Assembly: GCF_030253575.1 (NCBI RefSeq)
Contig: NC_080568.1
Coordinates: forward strand, 23,769,501-23,833,500
Reading direction: 5' to 3'
DNA from: Rhododendron vialii
Lineage: Eukaryota > Streptophyta > Magnoliopsida > Ericales > Ericaceae
DNA: 64,000 bases
Position 1 is the first letter of the stretch. Every line of letters starts with the position of its first letter. The notes below the pieces were generated by a model. That model saw only the letters and a program-made list of their open reading frames with translations, was not told the DNA's origin and searched no databases. This document shows positions 38,701 through 49,800 of the stretch, one piece after another. The position numbers were made by a program, and so were the translations under genes.

Positions 38701-41700
38701 AAAAATGACCAAGAATGGAGTCATCGGAATCCAATGACAAAGATTCAAGGACCTGGAGGTGACCAGACGCCTCGCCAAGGCATGGTAAAGCAGAGAACAA
38801 GACCAAGTCTGAAGATAAGCTTTCGGCATCGATAGACTATATTACATTCAATCGGTACCGACTGGTTTCAGCAGCAGCCCTTGACAACTTCGGCATCGGT
38901 AGACAAGAATCTGTTCAATCGGTACCGAAGCTTTTGCACCAGCTCCTTACCTAGCTTGGCATCAATAGACCTGATTACGTTCAATCAGTACCGAGGCCCG
39001 TTCATCAGCAACTTATGGCCTTTGCCATCGGTACCGAGGGCTTCGGAGGGCATCTTTGGAGCATCTTTTGGGATATTCTGTGCGCATACCTTGGAGGATA
39101 TAAAAGGCGTGATGTCATTTGTACAAAAAAAGATTTGATTGCATCATTTTTAGATCTAGAATTAGATTTGCTTGCTTTTTGAATTGTTCTTCATTTCCAG
39201 CACTTTAATTTTAATTTTCTGCCTTAGTTAATTTAGTTTTGTTGTTTTTGTCTTCATTAAAGTTGTAGCCGCTACTCCGATCTATTGTTTAATCTAGTTT
39301 TCTTCAAGTGTTGTTATTTCACTATGCTTAGTAGATTTTTGCTTGCTCTTATCTTCATAGATATGTGTGAGTAGTTTTCTAGGGTTAGGTCATGGGTGAA
39401 TAGCACCTCATGGCTCGAGTAAAAATTGCATTTTTCACCAAAAAAGTTCGAATCTTTGGTTTGAAAATCGATGTGTAGTTCAGATTTATTTATCAAATTG
39501 CTAAGGTGCTAACCTCCTTGATCATGTGTAGGTAAGAGCATCGCCTACTTACCACACATGATGCTTGGAGCTCTATCACTCGAGGTGTTTGCTAAATAAA
39601 TTCTAGAGCTAGCTTGGTAATCAAACTATTTTATCTTCCGGCTTAAGAACCTTAGTTGAGTATCTTAAACCGTGTAATTGGTTGAAAAACGTGACTTTAT
39701 TCGAGTCATGAGTGTTAGTAACTTCTAGACCTAACCTGCTTTTTATCCTAGTTGATTCCCTTTTAATTTAACCTTTTTATTTTCCACCACATACATAAAA
39801 CAAAGTTGACTGCCTAAAAGCCGAAAACCTTGCTTACATCTACAAATCCATCCAAGCCGTATTAAATATTCCCTTGGGTATGATCTCGGTCTTCCGGATT
39901 ATTATGCTTCAATTGGACGTATTTACCCTACGCTTGGGGTGATCATATTTCAATATGTCGACGAACGAAGCATGGCTCTTATAGGACAGTAGACGTAATT
40001 CAAAATTTCAGATCCATATCTTATTAGTTTGGACTAACATGACTTGGCCAAAGCAAAATAACATAAAATCCAAGTGCGGAAACATGTCATGGATTTGGCA
40101 GCAGTATACCCTATATGGAGGGAAAGGGATGCAAGAATCTTCTCTGGAAAAAAGTGATATTCTATATTGTTCTCAATTGAGAATGATATAAGGTCCATTC
40201 CTGGAGGCAAGTAGGAAATAGTTATGTTGGTTGTTAAATACGGTTAGCTTGGAACATATCAAACAGAAGTCCTGAGAAATATTCGGTATCCCTTAACCAT
40301 CAGTTCTAAAAGGGTGATACCTCAATTTCTACATAAAATCAAAATAACATCCATAGGGCTGCTACGTAAACAGAAAATTACCTCGATAGAAACAGTGCAC
40401 TTAATTCTCATAAAGGACGAGCTCAGTTTCAGTTTAGGCACTTTCATAGGGTTTAGGGTGCACTTTCCTATTATAGTGTAGTGTACCCTAGGGTAGGGTA
40501 GGGTACTACCCTAGGGTTTAGGCACTTTCATAGGGTTTAGGGTGCACTTTCCTATTATAGGGTAGGGTACCCTAGGGTAGGACACCCTAAGGTTTAGGCA
40601 CTTTCATAGGGTTTTAGGGTACACTTTTCTATTATAGGGTTTTAGTGGTTTAGATTTAGGATTTTAGGCACTTTCATAGGGTACCCTAGGGTTTAGGCTT
40701 AGGCACTTTCATAGGGTTTTAGGGTGCACTTTCCTATTATAGGGTTTTATTGATTTAGACACTTTTATAGGGGCAATTTTGAGAAAATATTCCGAAAATC
40801 CTTAACGGTGCATTTCTGTTTTTTTTGGAGTGTGCAGGAAGAGGAGGTCCAAAACAGGAGCTACATGTAAAACCCCCTAGGAAAAACTGAAGATCAAGTG
40901 AAAACAGTTTGGTACTTAACTAACAGTGCCAAAAAGCAATCATTTTTGGTGCTGAACATTTATTAAGTGCTCAGATCAAAGTTAATAACTACCTTCTAGT
41001 CACCACTGCTCATTTTTAGCATTTAGTGATGAGCCATGTTTAATGAGGTACATTTATTGCTAAATAATGTAATTTTCAAGGACCAAAGTGGGCAGCCTTA
41101 AGTGAAAATAAAGCAAGTCAGAAACAATTTAATATGCCAAAAAATAGTTCTCACCCCAGGCAAAATTTCTTCTGCAGCATTCTGTAAAAGATGTTCCATC
41201 TCTTGTACCTGTGTAATCAACATGTGCATCACAACATCATCTCAACTTCCAAACTTGCAGAATGTAGAATGAAGGGAACAAAGGTCAGACCTCATGACGT
41301 GGAATCCTTGTTTTGATATCATCAAAATATTTCAACCCTAACCTCTGTGAATTTGTTAATGACTTCTCATTCTTCAGATCTTCCAGAGTTCGATGTCCTT
41401 TCTCGTAAAGTTTCAGAGCAGTGGCTGGACCAATGCCCCATACTTCCCCAAATAGGCTTATTGTCCGCACCTATAAAAAGAGAACATAAAGACCAGTGAA
41501 AATTGAGCAATTTCTGGACTGGAACATCCTATTTACCTTAAATTACTTTAATCAACAGATTTCCTCTTTCATCTAATATTTTAAAGGATGTTAGATATAA
41601 TGTCCTCCCTTTGATCCAAATAACACATAAAGGGCTTGGCCATTAAGCTATGCAACAACTAACAAGAAAATACATTGTCTATCTACAAATTCCACAATTA

Positions 41701-44700
41701 AAATCAAAATCAAAAGAAAGTGGACAACGCGTTGAACATCTGCACATCAATGATGAAAAAATAGCAATAATGGGTAAAAGAAACTTTGAGTTTGCTAAGA
41801 AGCTTTTCTACACCTTTTCATCTGTTTCAAAGTGCTCCAACTTAGAAAGCTTCCCTGTATTCACCATCTCCTGAATCTGCATGCAAACAGCACTGGCAAC
41901 TTGAATCCAACGAAGGTGAACAGAGGAACAACTCCCATATGCAGCTAAGCATATGAAATGAGGCACTCATAGTTAATATAGCATAGTCCATAATCCAGTA
42001 AAAGAATAGATTTACCTTCAGACAAAAAAAACCCATAAAGTTTCATAGAAAACAAAACCCAAAGGGATTATACTGAAAGAATAAACATTATATAGTCAAC
42101 CACACATAAAAGTAAACTTCAGATTAGGCCTGTCAATGGACCGGATCCAATCCTGAAACAATTTGAAAGTTGACAGCCCTACTTCAGATGATATGAACGT
42201 TGAGAAGTAATCAACCACGCCAAGGCAAAAATTTGAACGCCGTAACTTTGAACTTAAATATGTTCACTCACATGATCCTGCATTGACTTTCCAATTGCAG
42301 GTAGGTGCTTAACCTGATCCACACTTTCAATTCTGAAGGGCAACTTCTCAATTACTGCAATGGCCTTAGAATAGCTGAAAGACCTCCGATCATCACCAAG
42401 TGCTACCATTGAAAAGGAGTTCTATTGCATGAGAATTCGGAAAGAGCTAGCTAGTAGCGTCAAACATGTTAACAAAGTTTAACATTGGTGAAAAGAAAAA
42501 AGAAAAGAGATCAAAATCCACCTCTATATATGTTCATAAGTTTCCCAAATATCTCGGTAATATTTTGGTTTTGATCAGGTGGGCTATATGGCAATGATGA
42601 GTCTGAAGTTCCAACCTGATTAGAAAATCATAGATCATTTACTTCAAGAAATACTCGGGACAAAAGCATAAGGAATTTAGGGCTGCAAATTCATGTCTGA
42701 GAAAGAGAAAAACTAGATAAGAAAGCTCATAAGTTTCACAAGCAATCCAACAAATGGAAAAAAAATATTACAGTTTTATTTAGAGAATCAGGGGTAGTAG
42801 GACTGCTGTTAACAGGGACCAGAGGGGCGGACAAATCATCAGAACCAATGTATGCATCATTATTAACAGCACTGGCTGTATCTTCTGAAGATACAGTTTT
42901 GTGGTATTCTGGAGAGGTTCTGATCCTTTTATGTTGGGACGTTTCAACATCACTGGAATCATGTCCATCAGCACCTTTAGAACCACTTTCCTCCAAAGAT
43001 TTTTTTGATGAAGCTGCTGCTGCTCCTGACTTCAGTGCTAGGACAAATGGAGCTTCAGATACTTTTTCCCCTATACTCAAACTGTCCTCCAGCCACTTGT
43101 AAAGTAGAATACTCTGCTAATAGCAATGAAACATTAAAGTTTAACACCTTAACAAATCTCTCTCTGAGAACAAGAATCCTCAAAATATCATTCCAAAAGT
43201 ACACTTGATATGTAGCCTCAAGCCTCAACCCGACAGGATAGCCAATTGGTCACTCAGATACTGTGAAAAAATCAGTAGCCAACCAATTCAGGATGCACCA
43301 AACTTCCTCCAGAAAAACTACAATAAAACGAACTAGCAAGAGTTGGTTTAGAGTAGTCCAGGCCTATGAAATGATTTCAGAAGCCTGGTTACATGGACTC
43401 TTGAAGATGTATATAGTACCTATCTAGGTCCTACATGTTTAGTTGAACATTTACCCAGAATGCCTATGTTGTAATTCTAATTTACCATGAACTATACATA
43501 GAACTCCTATACCATGCGCCTATTTTGTAATTCTAATTTACCCTAAGGCGCCTCATACTCTTTGTTTCTCCTAGAAAATAAAAATATATCCACTAGGAAA
43601 TTTGAACAAGTTGGCATGTCCTGTGTGGCCGTGTCCATGAGATGGAAATCAGATGAATATAAAACTTGAAACTCAAAAGCACCTGACACCCGTACACTTG
43701 TCCATGTAACATAGGTTAGAAGTCCATTCATACAACACATGGGCTAAAACATCAAAAGGACTTGCCACCCATAAAGCCTTCATCAATTGCCACTAATACT
43801 CATGTAAAGCTGCAACATAGAAATATTCTCCACAACAATCAAAGGAGTGATTTATGCGTAGGGGAGTTAAAAGAATGGACTTACAAGACAACCTGCCTAG
43901 GTTGAATGAGTGCGACTAAGTTAACAGAGATTTTGGCATGAAGTTAAGATGGGCAACCACTTCTCGTTTGAAGCGGTGCCAAGTATGATTAACAAATTTT
44001 CATAAGGTTAGAACTGCATGCTAAAGCTATTAAGGCAACATCGATATATGATAACACCCCCGGTAGGGAGAACTTGAAATCAAACTGCCGGGAGATCGAG
44101 TTCTAATGGTAAGTTTCTTTTTCGAAGAAAGAAGTGGTGCTTGTAAGTTCCTCATACGTCAGCGATTTGTTTGGTCTAGGGAGTGAGAAAAGAAAGAAAG
44201 TAATGTGGTATGTCATGTGGTTGAGAAAAGGAAACAAAAGGAATGATTAGCATTTCTCTCCATCGTATTGGGGAAAAATAAAGCAAAGTATGAGAGACAG
44301 GGAATAAAGCCACCAAGGTTACATGTCTTACTTCTTACTGCAATTGTAATCCAGGAATCTTGGAAATCACAACCAGTCAACTTAGTTACTCACCAAAACT
44401 CACCCTTTTCTTTTTTGACAAACAGAACTGGTTAAACAAAAGAGTTCTCCCTCCTCCCTCCTCTCTCACCATTTTACCTAATTTTCAATCCAAACATGAG
44501 AGTGTGTTCATCTATCACCAAATTACTCACCCCAAATATTGCCACTAAAGATATGTTGCAACCACAAAATAATTCAAGAATAAGGAGTTAAAAGCTCAAA
44601 TTAGCACGTGTTAAGGAATAAAGAACAATAGGAGATGCCAATAGCAATCCTTTACACAAATACACTGGTGTTGTTCTCCTTAGCTTTTTGTGTTGGCTTT

Positions 44701-44957
44701 TGGCTTTTTTGGTTTTGTTCTTATTCAAACTTTTTACGCGTATTTGTGTTTGTTAGTTTTGCGTCAAACTTTTGTGTTTTATTGATTCTCCAATGAATCA
44801 GAAAAGTAAAAAAATTGACTTACCCCCGATATTTTTTGCAAATATCCGAGAAAAAACCTGAAAAGCCCAGAAAGAGTTGTGTGCAAAACTAACGGGAAAA
44901 AAATTTGAATAAGGACAAAACAAGAAGAAGAAAAAAGCCCAAAAACTAAGAGGAACG

Positions 44958-45011
<54 letters not shown>

Positions 45012-45347
45012 CTGACTCCTTTGAAGCGGGAGAGACGTTCTCGACCAATTTGCTTAAGAAGAGAGTCTGAATTCATAGCAAAAACATGAGTGACCTTCTT
45101 CGACAGCCGGTCTTCAATGCTAGCCCCCATTTGCTCCAATTTCTGCTTCCATATCTTCACAACACCAAAGCCAAAAAAAATAAATAGAAATAGTTTGAAT
45201 CAGAAACAAAATAAAAGAGACAGAAAGAATACATACTTGTAATCGACGAGGCTGGACACCGGTTTCGGCCAGAAAGACTGCCATCCCGGCGAACATTCCG
45301 TCAGGGTCAGACGGCGGTGATTGCTTCTTCGTTCGCTTTGGCGCCAT
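35785..45347 (-). CDS. POLL: DNA polymerase lambda
   Basis: Family X DNA polymerase for base excision and non-homologous end-joining repair in the nucleus. The 14 exons on the minus strand are 45347-45237, 45154-45017, 43113-42772, 42615-42522, 42402-42272, 41876-41814, 41470-41291, 41208-41155, 38465-38377, 37938-37848, 36943-36863, 36410-36343, 36054-35970 and 35883-35785. All phases agree and yield 541 aa. A BRCT domain covers about 17-105. A Ser/Pro-rich linker follows to about 205. The 8-kDa lyase domain runs about 215-290, with a candidate Schiff-base Lys241 in YSKAI and the helix-hairpin-helix HLPAIGK. The fingers hold [13 protein letters not shown]. The palm carries catalytic Asp389/Asp391 (GDLDIV) and Asp456 (RIDFK). 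The thumb ends in WLEPHERNL. Introns 2, 7 and 9 have unusual GTC donors. Introns host a solo LTR, a minisatellite, a MITE and a 57-bp hAT relic. Confidence 0.96.
37151..37377 (+). mobile_element. Tourist-like MITE in POLL intron 10
   Basis: GGCTTTGTTCGGTT at the left, complement GGTTGTGTTTGGTT at the right, with AAA on both sides. Internal repeated CAATCATTACCC words are shared with 58241-58454 and, inverted, 56124-56334. Confidence 0.75.
38521..39972 (+). mobile_element. solo LTR in POLL intron 8
   Basis: A 1452-bp segment starting TG and ending CA, flanked by an exact 5-bp direct repeat TGGCT (38516-38520, 39973-39977). It has a TATA box (TATAAAAGG, 39099-39107), and the 3' part resembles LTR-terminal sequence of plant Gypsy elements (CCCTTGGGTATGATCTCGG...CGCTTGGGG). 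No internal retroelement genes. It lies antisense to POLL. Confidence 0.88.
40437..40765. repeat. telomere-like minisatellite in POLL intron 8
   Basis: About five imperfect copies of a unit reading GGCACTTTCATAGGG, TTTAGGG(T), GCACTTTCCTATTATAGGG. They are interspersed with CCCTAGGGTA palindromes, and TTTAGGG or TTTTAGGG words recur in nearly every unit. Confidence 0.85.
42125..42181. mobile_element. 57-bp hAT relic in POLL intron 5
   Basis: Ends TAGGCCTGTCAA and complement TAGGGCTGTCAA, with an exact 8-bp target duplication CTTCAGAT at 42117-42124 and 42182-42189. The left part (CAATGGACCGGATCC) matches the element at 28185. Confidence 0.88.
44960..45010. repeat. (AG)n microsatellite beside a splice donor
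   Basis: On the POLL strand this is a (CT)n tract starting about 7 nt after the exon 2 donor. Confidence 0.95.
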
Positions 45348-46848
45348 TTCTAGCTTTCGGTGCTTTCAGTTCAGTGTTTCTTGTTCTTGTTCTTCTTCTT
45401 CTACAAGCGGCCAGAACTCCGGGAAAGACGAACTTACCCCATGTCTTAAAACCAAACTACCGTGAGTACTTATTATCAGACGCGCTCGTGTTTATTTTCA
45501 CCACTACGCCTACAAGTACAAGGAATGTAACATGGGTTCAGATCCCGTCCAGTATGTTACCCTCCAGTCCCGTCCAGTTCGGCCTTTTGTGAGCCCTTTC
45601 CGGGCCCACAATAATGATCAGAACCGTTCACATTTTAGAGCTCGTCGAGGCCAACGACCATACCAAAAATCACGTTGATCAAATACCGTTTGTTATCATT
45701 TCAAAATGCATTAATGTTGTCTAAAAAAAAGGTGAGAAACACAGGATTACAACCCTTCAACAAATTTTTTCAAACTTAATACATTTTGAAATGATACCAA
45801 ACGGTATTAGATCAACGTGATTTTTGGTATGGTCGTTGGTCTCAACGAGCTCTAAACTGTGAACGGTTCCGATCATTGTTATGGACCCAAAAAGGACCCA
45901 CAAAAGGCCGAACTGGACCGGACTGAAGGGTAACCCCATACTGAACAGGATCTGACTCCATGTAACATCACCACCCACCACTAGAGTGGATACAAATTTT
46001 GTGTACATCAAATATACATTAGATTATGTGTGACACTCACTTTGAGATCTCATAAAAATGATCTAAACTGTTCAATTTGTTTAAAATATTGTTTTGATGA
46101 ACTTTTAAAAATGCAGCCTATTTGAATATCGGTAAAGGCTTATTAATTTCCAATTTTTGTTCTTGCAGATTCAGGGATGAGAAATTAATCAAGTATTTGT
46201 CAATATCCGCATGAGTTTAGTTGAGTTTCGACGCTAATCAATTGTGTGCGATCTCAAGATTAATCCCGCAAAATTCGATGTATACCAAACGATGTACCCA
46301 TAGTTTTTTGAACAGTTTTGCTGCTCACATAGCTGATACACCCAAAGCTTGCACATATATTTTTTGTGAGACTCACCTCGCTCCTGCGAAGAGAATCTGA
46401 TTTTTTTGAAAATAAATTTTCAAGGGTTCTTGAAATAACTTAACTCAATCGGATATCGATAGGTACTGTTATCTGATCGAGTTCAATTTTTACAAATTTT
46501 TTTATAAAAATAAGTGATTCGGATCATCTTTTAGGACCTGAAATTGACGAAAAAAGACATGTAGGCAAGAAATGTGTGCATCATTTGTGTTGAAGTGTGG
46601 ACAAGGTTTCGTCCCGTTTGACGTAAAAGGACGGATATAACCTCGCGAACAAACGTGCTTGCTGTGATGAAATAATAACACTGGAACCCTACCTCCGTAA
46701 AACCTCTTCCATCCATCCATCCATCCATCCATTTCCTTGTTCTTCGCCGAAGCAGGGTTTAATTACAGGTTTCCTTAAACCCCCAAACCCAACGCCCATT
46801 CACAGACTTCGCACATCGAATTACCGTTCCATCACAGCACAAATTCTG
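45348..46848. promoter_or_regulatory. divergent POLL/RH22 intergenic space
   Basis: The 1.5 kb between the two start codons must contain both promoters. Much of it is repeat: a fold-back element at 45523-45972 and decayed fold-back pieces at 46020-46600. A (CCAT)5-like run lies at 46711-46732. No TATA box was assigned with confidence. Confidence 0.6.
45523..45972. mobile_element. fold-back element in the POLL/RH22 promoter space
   Basis: Arms of about 200 bp (45523-45720 and 45775-45972) pair around about 55 bp. Shared words are GTCCAGTTCGGCCTTTTGTG, GAACCGTTCAC and AGAGCTCGTTGAG-type. Same superfamily as 56936-57327 and 57479-57848. Confidence 0.8.
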
Positions 46849-49800
46849 ATGATTTTGCATCAGCGTTGCGTCTCAATGCTCCTCCTGTGCAGACAATCGT
46901 CTCCCCCAAGACTTTTCTCACCTCTAATAAGCCATTTTTCATCATCTCTTTCTTCTTCTTCTTCTTCGCAATTGCGTTGGCTTAGACCACCATGCCGGAG
47001 TAGAACTAGGTCATTTGCGACCTCCGCCGCAGCTGCAGCTGCGGAGGTCGGAGATAAAAGAGGAACGGACACGTTCTTCGCCGAAGAAAGCATTTCTTGG
47101 ACATCACTCGGAGTGTCTGATCGGCTCTCTCGAGCTCTCAATAACGTCGGCCTCAATAGACCCTCTCTCGTTCAGGTACGCTAACCGGCCGCTGATTTTT
47201 ATTGAGTTATGGTACAAATGCTTGTAGTAGGATATAGAAACAAAGAGAAGCACGGTTGATTTTGACGGTAACTTCTTTGTTGTGTGAATGAGCTAGGAAG
47301 CCAAAGAATTCGGCTTATTTAGATTTTAGGCATACCAAACGCAGCCTAAAGTCAATGACTTCATTATCGGATAACTCAAAGCTAATTAACTAATCCTTGT
47401 GTTCCAATCAATTTGGATCAGCAATGGCTTCACTTTTGGATGTTTCATGGAAATTAGATGGCTGTAAAGTGTTTATTTTTAGTCTTAGTTTTGCGTGGTA
47501 ATGAACTAGCATACACTTGCACAAGGAAATGGCTTCGGCCTTCACTCCAAAAAGATAATTTGGAGATTTGTAAAGAATTGCTGCAATAATGATAGTCTAC
47601 GGAAGTCATCCTGTATGGAAAATGCTAATAATGCCCTCCGTATTATGTACTTATCCAATTCAAGTGATCGATTTTTGTAGTCAACTGACATCTGGTTGAC
47701 AATAATGGATACGACTTTCCCTGAGATGTGAATATGCACCATTGACCCTTATGATATGTGAGTTTTTTTTTAACGGCCTTATGATATGTGAGTACATGTG
47801 TCAGAGTTAACTTCAGATGCTTATTGGCATTATCGATTACGACTTGAGTATTCCATGCAATTCTCATGTTAATAGAAAACATGTCTGCCTGTGCTGCATC
47901 CCCTTCACTTTCTAGTGGTAGTGAGATAGTTGTTGGGATATTTTTGTTTGCATTTCAGGCATCTTGTATACCATGTATTCTTTCTGGAAATGATGTAGTG
48001 GTCGCAGCAGAGACTGGTAGTGGTAAAACACATGGTTACCTTGTTCCACTGATGGAGAAGTTGTGTACCATACCTGATAACTCCATGAATTCAGCTGTGG
48101 ATGGTGAAATGAAGCTTCCTCATCAGCTATCTCTTGTTCTTTGCCCCAATGTCATGCTGTGTGAGCAAGTGGTTCGTATGGCCAACGGTCTTTGTGATGA
48201 TGCTGGTGAACCACTTCTTAGGGTTGCTGCTGTTTGTGGGCGGCAGGTACTCACAGTTTGATTTGATTTTCCTCACTCTGTTTGGAACCCGTGGAAAGAA
48301 CAAGATAAGAAGGGAAAACAATGAGGAATGCAGGGAAAGTTAAACCTTTTTATACAACGCTTTTTGTGTCTTTCTTCTCTCTTTCTTTAGGTTCCAAACA
48401 GGAGAAGAAGGAAAATAAACTATTTTACTCCCCCCTTTTCCTACCGCAGGTTCAAATATCATGACACATCATTTATCTGGTGCTGGTAGAATTTTTTTTT
48501 CCAATGTGTTAGTAGAGGAGTATGATGTTTTCTTTTTTTTTTTCCCAATAGCATCTGGGCGAAAACCTTATAGGATTCATCATTCATCTCCTACTTGTGG
48601 CAATTTGATGTTCCAGGGATGGCCAGTTGACGCACCAGATATAATTGTATCAACCCCTGTTGCTCTTCTAAATTACCTGCGTGCAATCGACTCAGAGAAG
48701 CGTCGTCATGCTGATATCTTACGTGGTGTCAAATATGTGGTAATTCTTCCTCCACCACTCTGTGTATTTTCTCTGGCTGCTGTGAAAATTCACAACATGA
48801 TTCTAATTTGTTCAACACTGATAGGTGTTTGATGAAGCTGATATGTTGCTCTGTGGGAGCTTTCAGAACCAAGTTATCCGTCTAATAAACCTGTTTCGTT
48901 TTGACGAAAAGCTGTTGTCTCGCGCTACAAAATCAGTAGTTGAGAAGCCAGAGGACTCCTGTTCTGATTCTCTTATTGCTAGTGAATTTCAAGATGATAA
49001 GGACCTTCAGACTGATCTCAACCTACCAGAGGAGGAAGGTGCTGAGGATGATACTGTTCTTGAAGAGTTAACAGAAGGGGTAGATGCTGAGGGCACTAAG
49101 AGAAAAGATTGGAGAAGGGTGAGAAAATTTTATGAGCGGAGTAAGCAGTATATTTTTGTGGCAGCCACGCTTCCTGTAAATGGGAAGAAAACTGCTGGGG
49201 GAGTGTTGAAACGGATGTTTCCCGAAGCCAGTTGGGTTAGTGGACATTATCTCCATCATCACAATCCTAGGTGCCCCCTTATATCCTGTTTACCTGTAGT
49301 TTATTTTTCATGATTTTGCTAGTTTGATGTTTTGTCATGTTGCTTTGCTTCTTGACTTCATGAACCGCTTTCGTAATTGGCTTGCTGAGGCTTCTTATAA
49401 ATATTCCCGGCATTTCAATTTCAGGACCAGTATGATTACTTGGCCAGTAATTCCATGTTGATTAGCTATTCACTGCTCAAAAAAACAGTGTATATGTTCA
49501 CGTCTCGACTTAAAATTAAAAAGGCTATTTTCCTCACGAGTGCTCCACTTCAGAATATGCAATGCTTGATAGCTGATGTCCAATAGTAGTGTATCTGTTG
49601 CTTAGAGCTGCTGTAGTTCTTCCACATGTACACACATGTAAAAACAATTGTTTCATTATGTACGCTTTTCACTTGCGTCAGTAAGAAACTGCTACCAGTT
49701 TCACTCTGGCATCCTGTTAGATTATTTCTGTACCCATCTTTAATCTACTTCGCCCTTCATTTGCCAAACCTATTGAAAATGAAGCTCTGTGATTGGTTGG

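Noticed and set aside
40437-40765. True telomere or chromosome end
   Set aside because: The units are impure and lie inside an intron with unique exons on both sides.
44779-45048. Ser/Leu-repeat ORFs at the POLL exon 2 end
   Set aside because: They arise by reading through the splice donor into the CT microsatellite.
45533-45549. tRNA B-box-like GGTTCAGATCC
   Set aside because: No A box or cloverleaf around it, and it lies within a fold-back arm.
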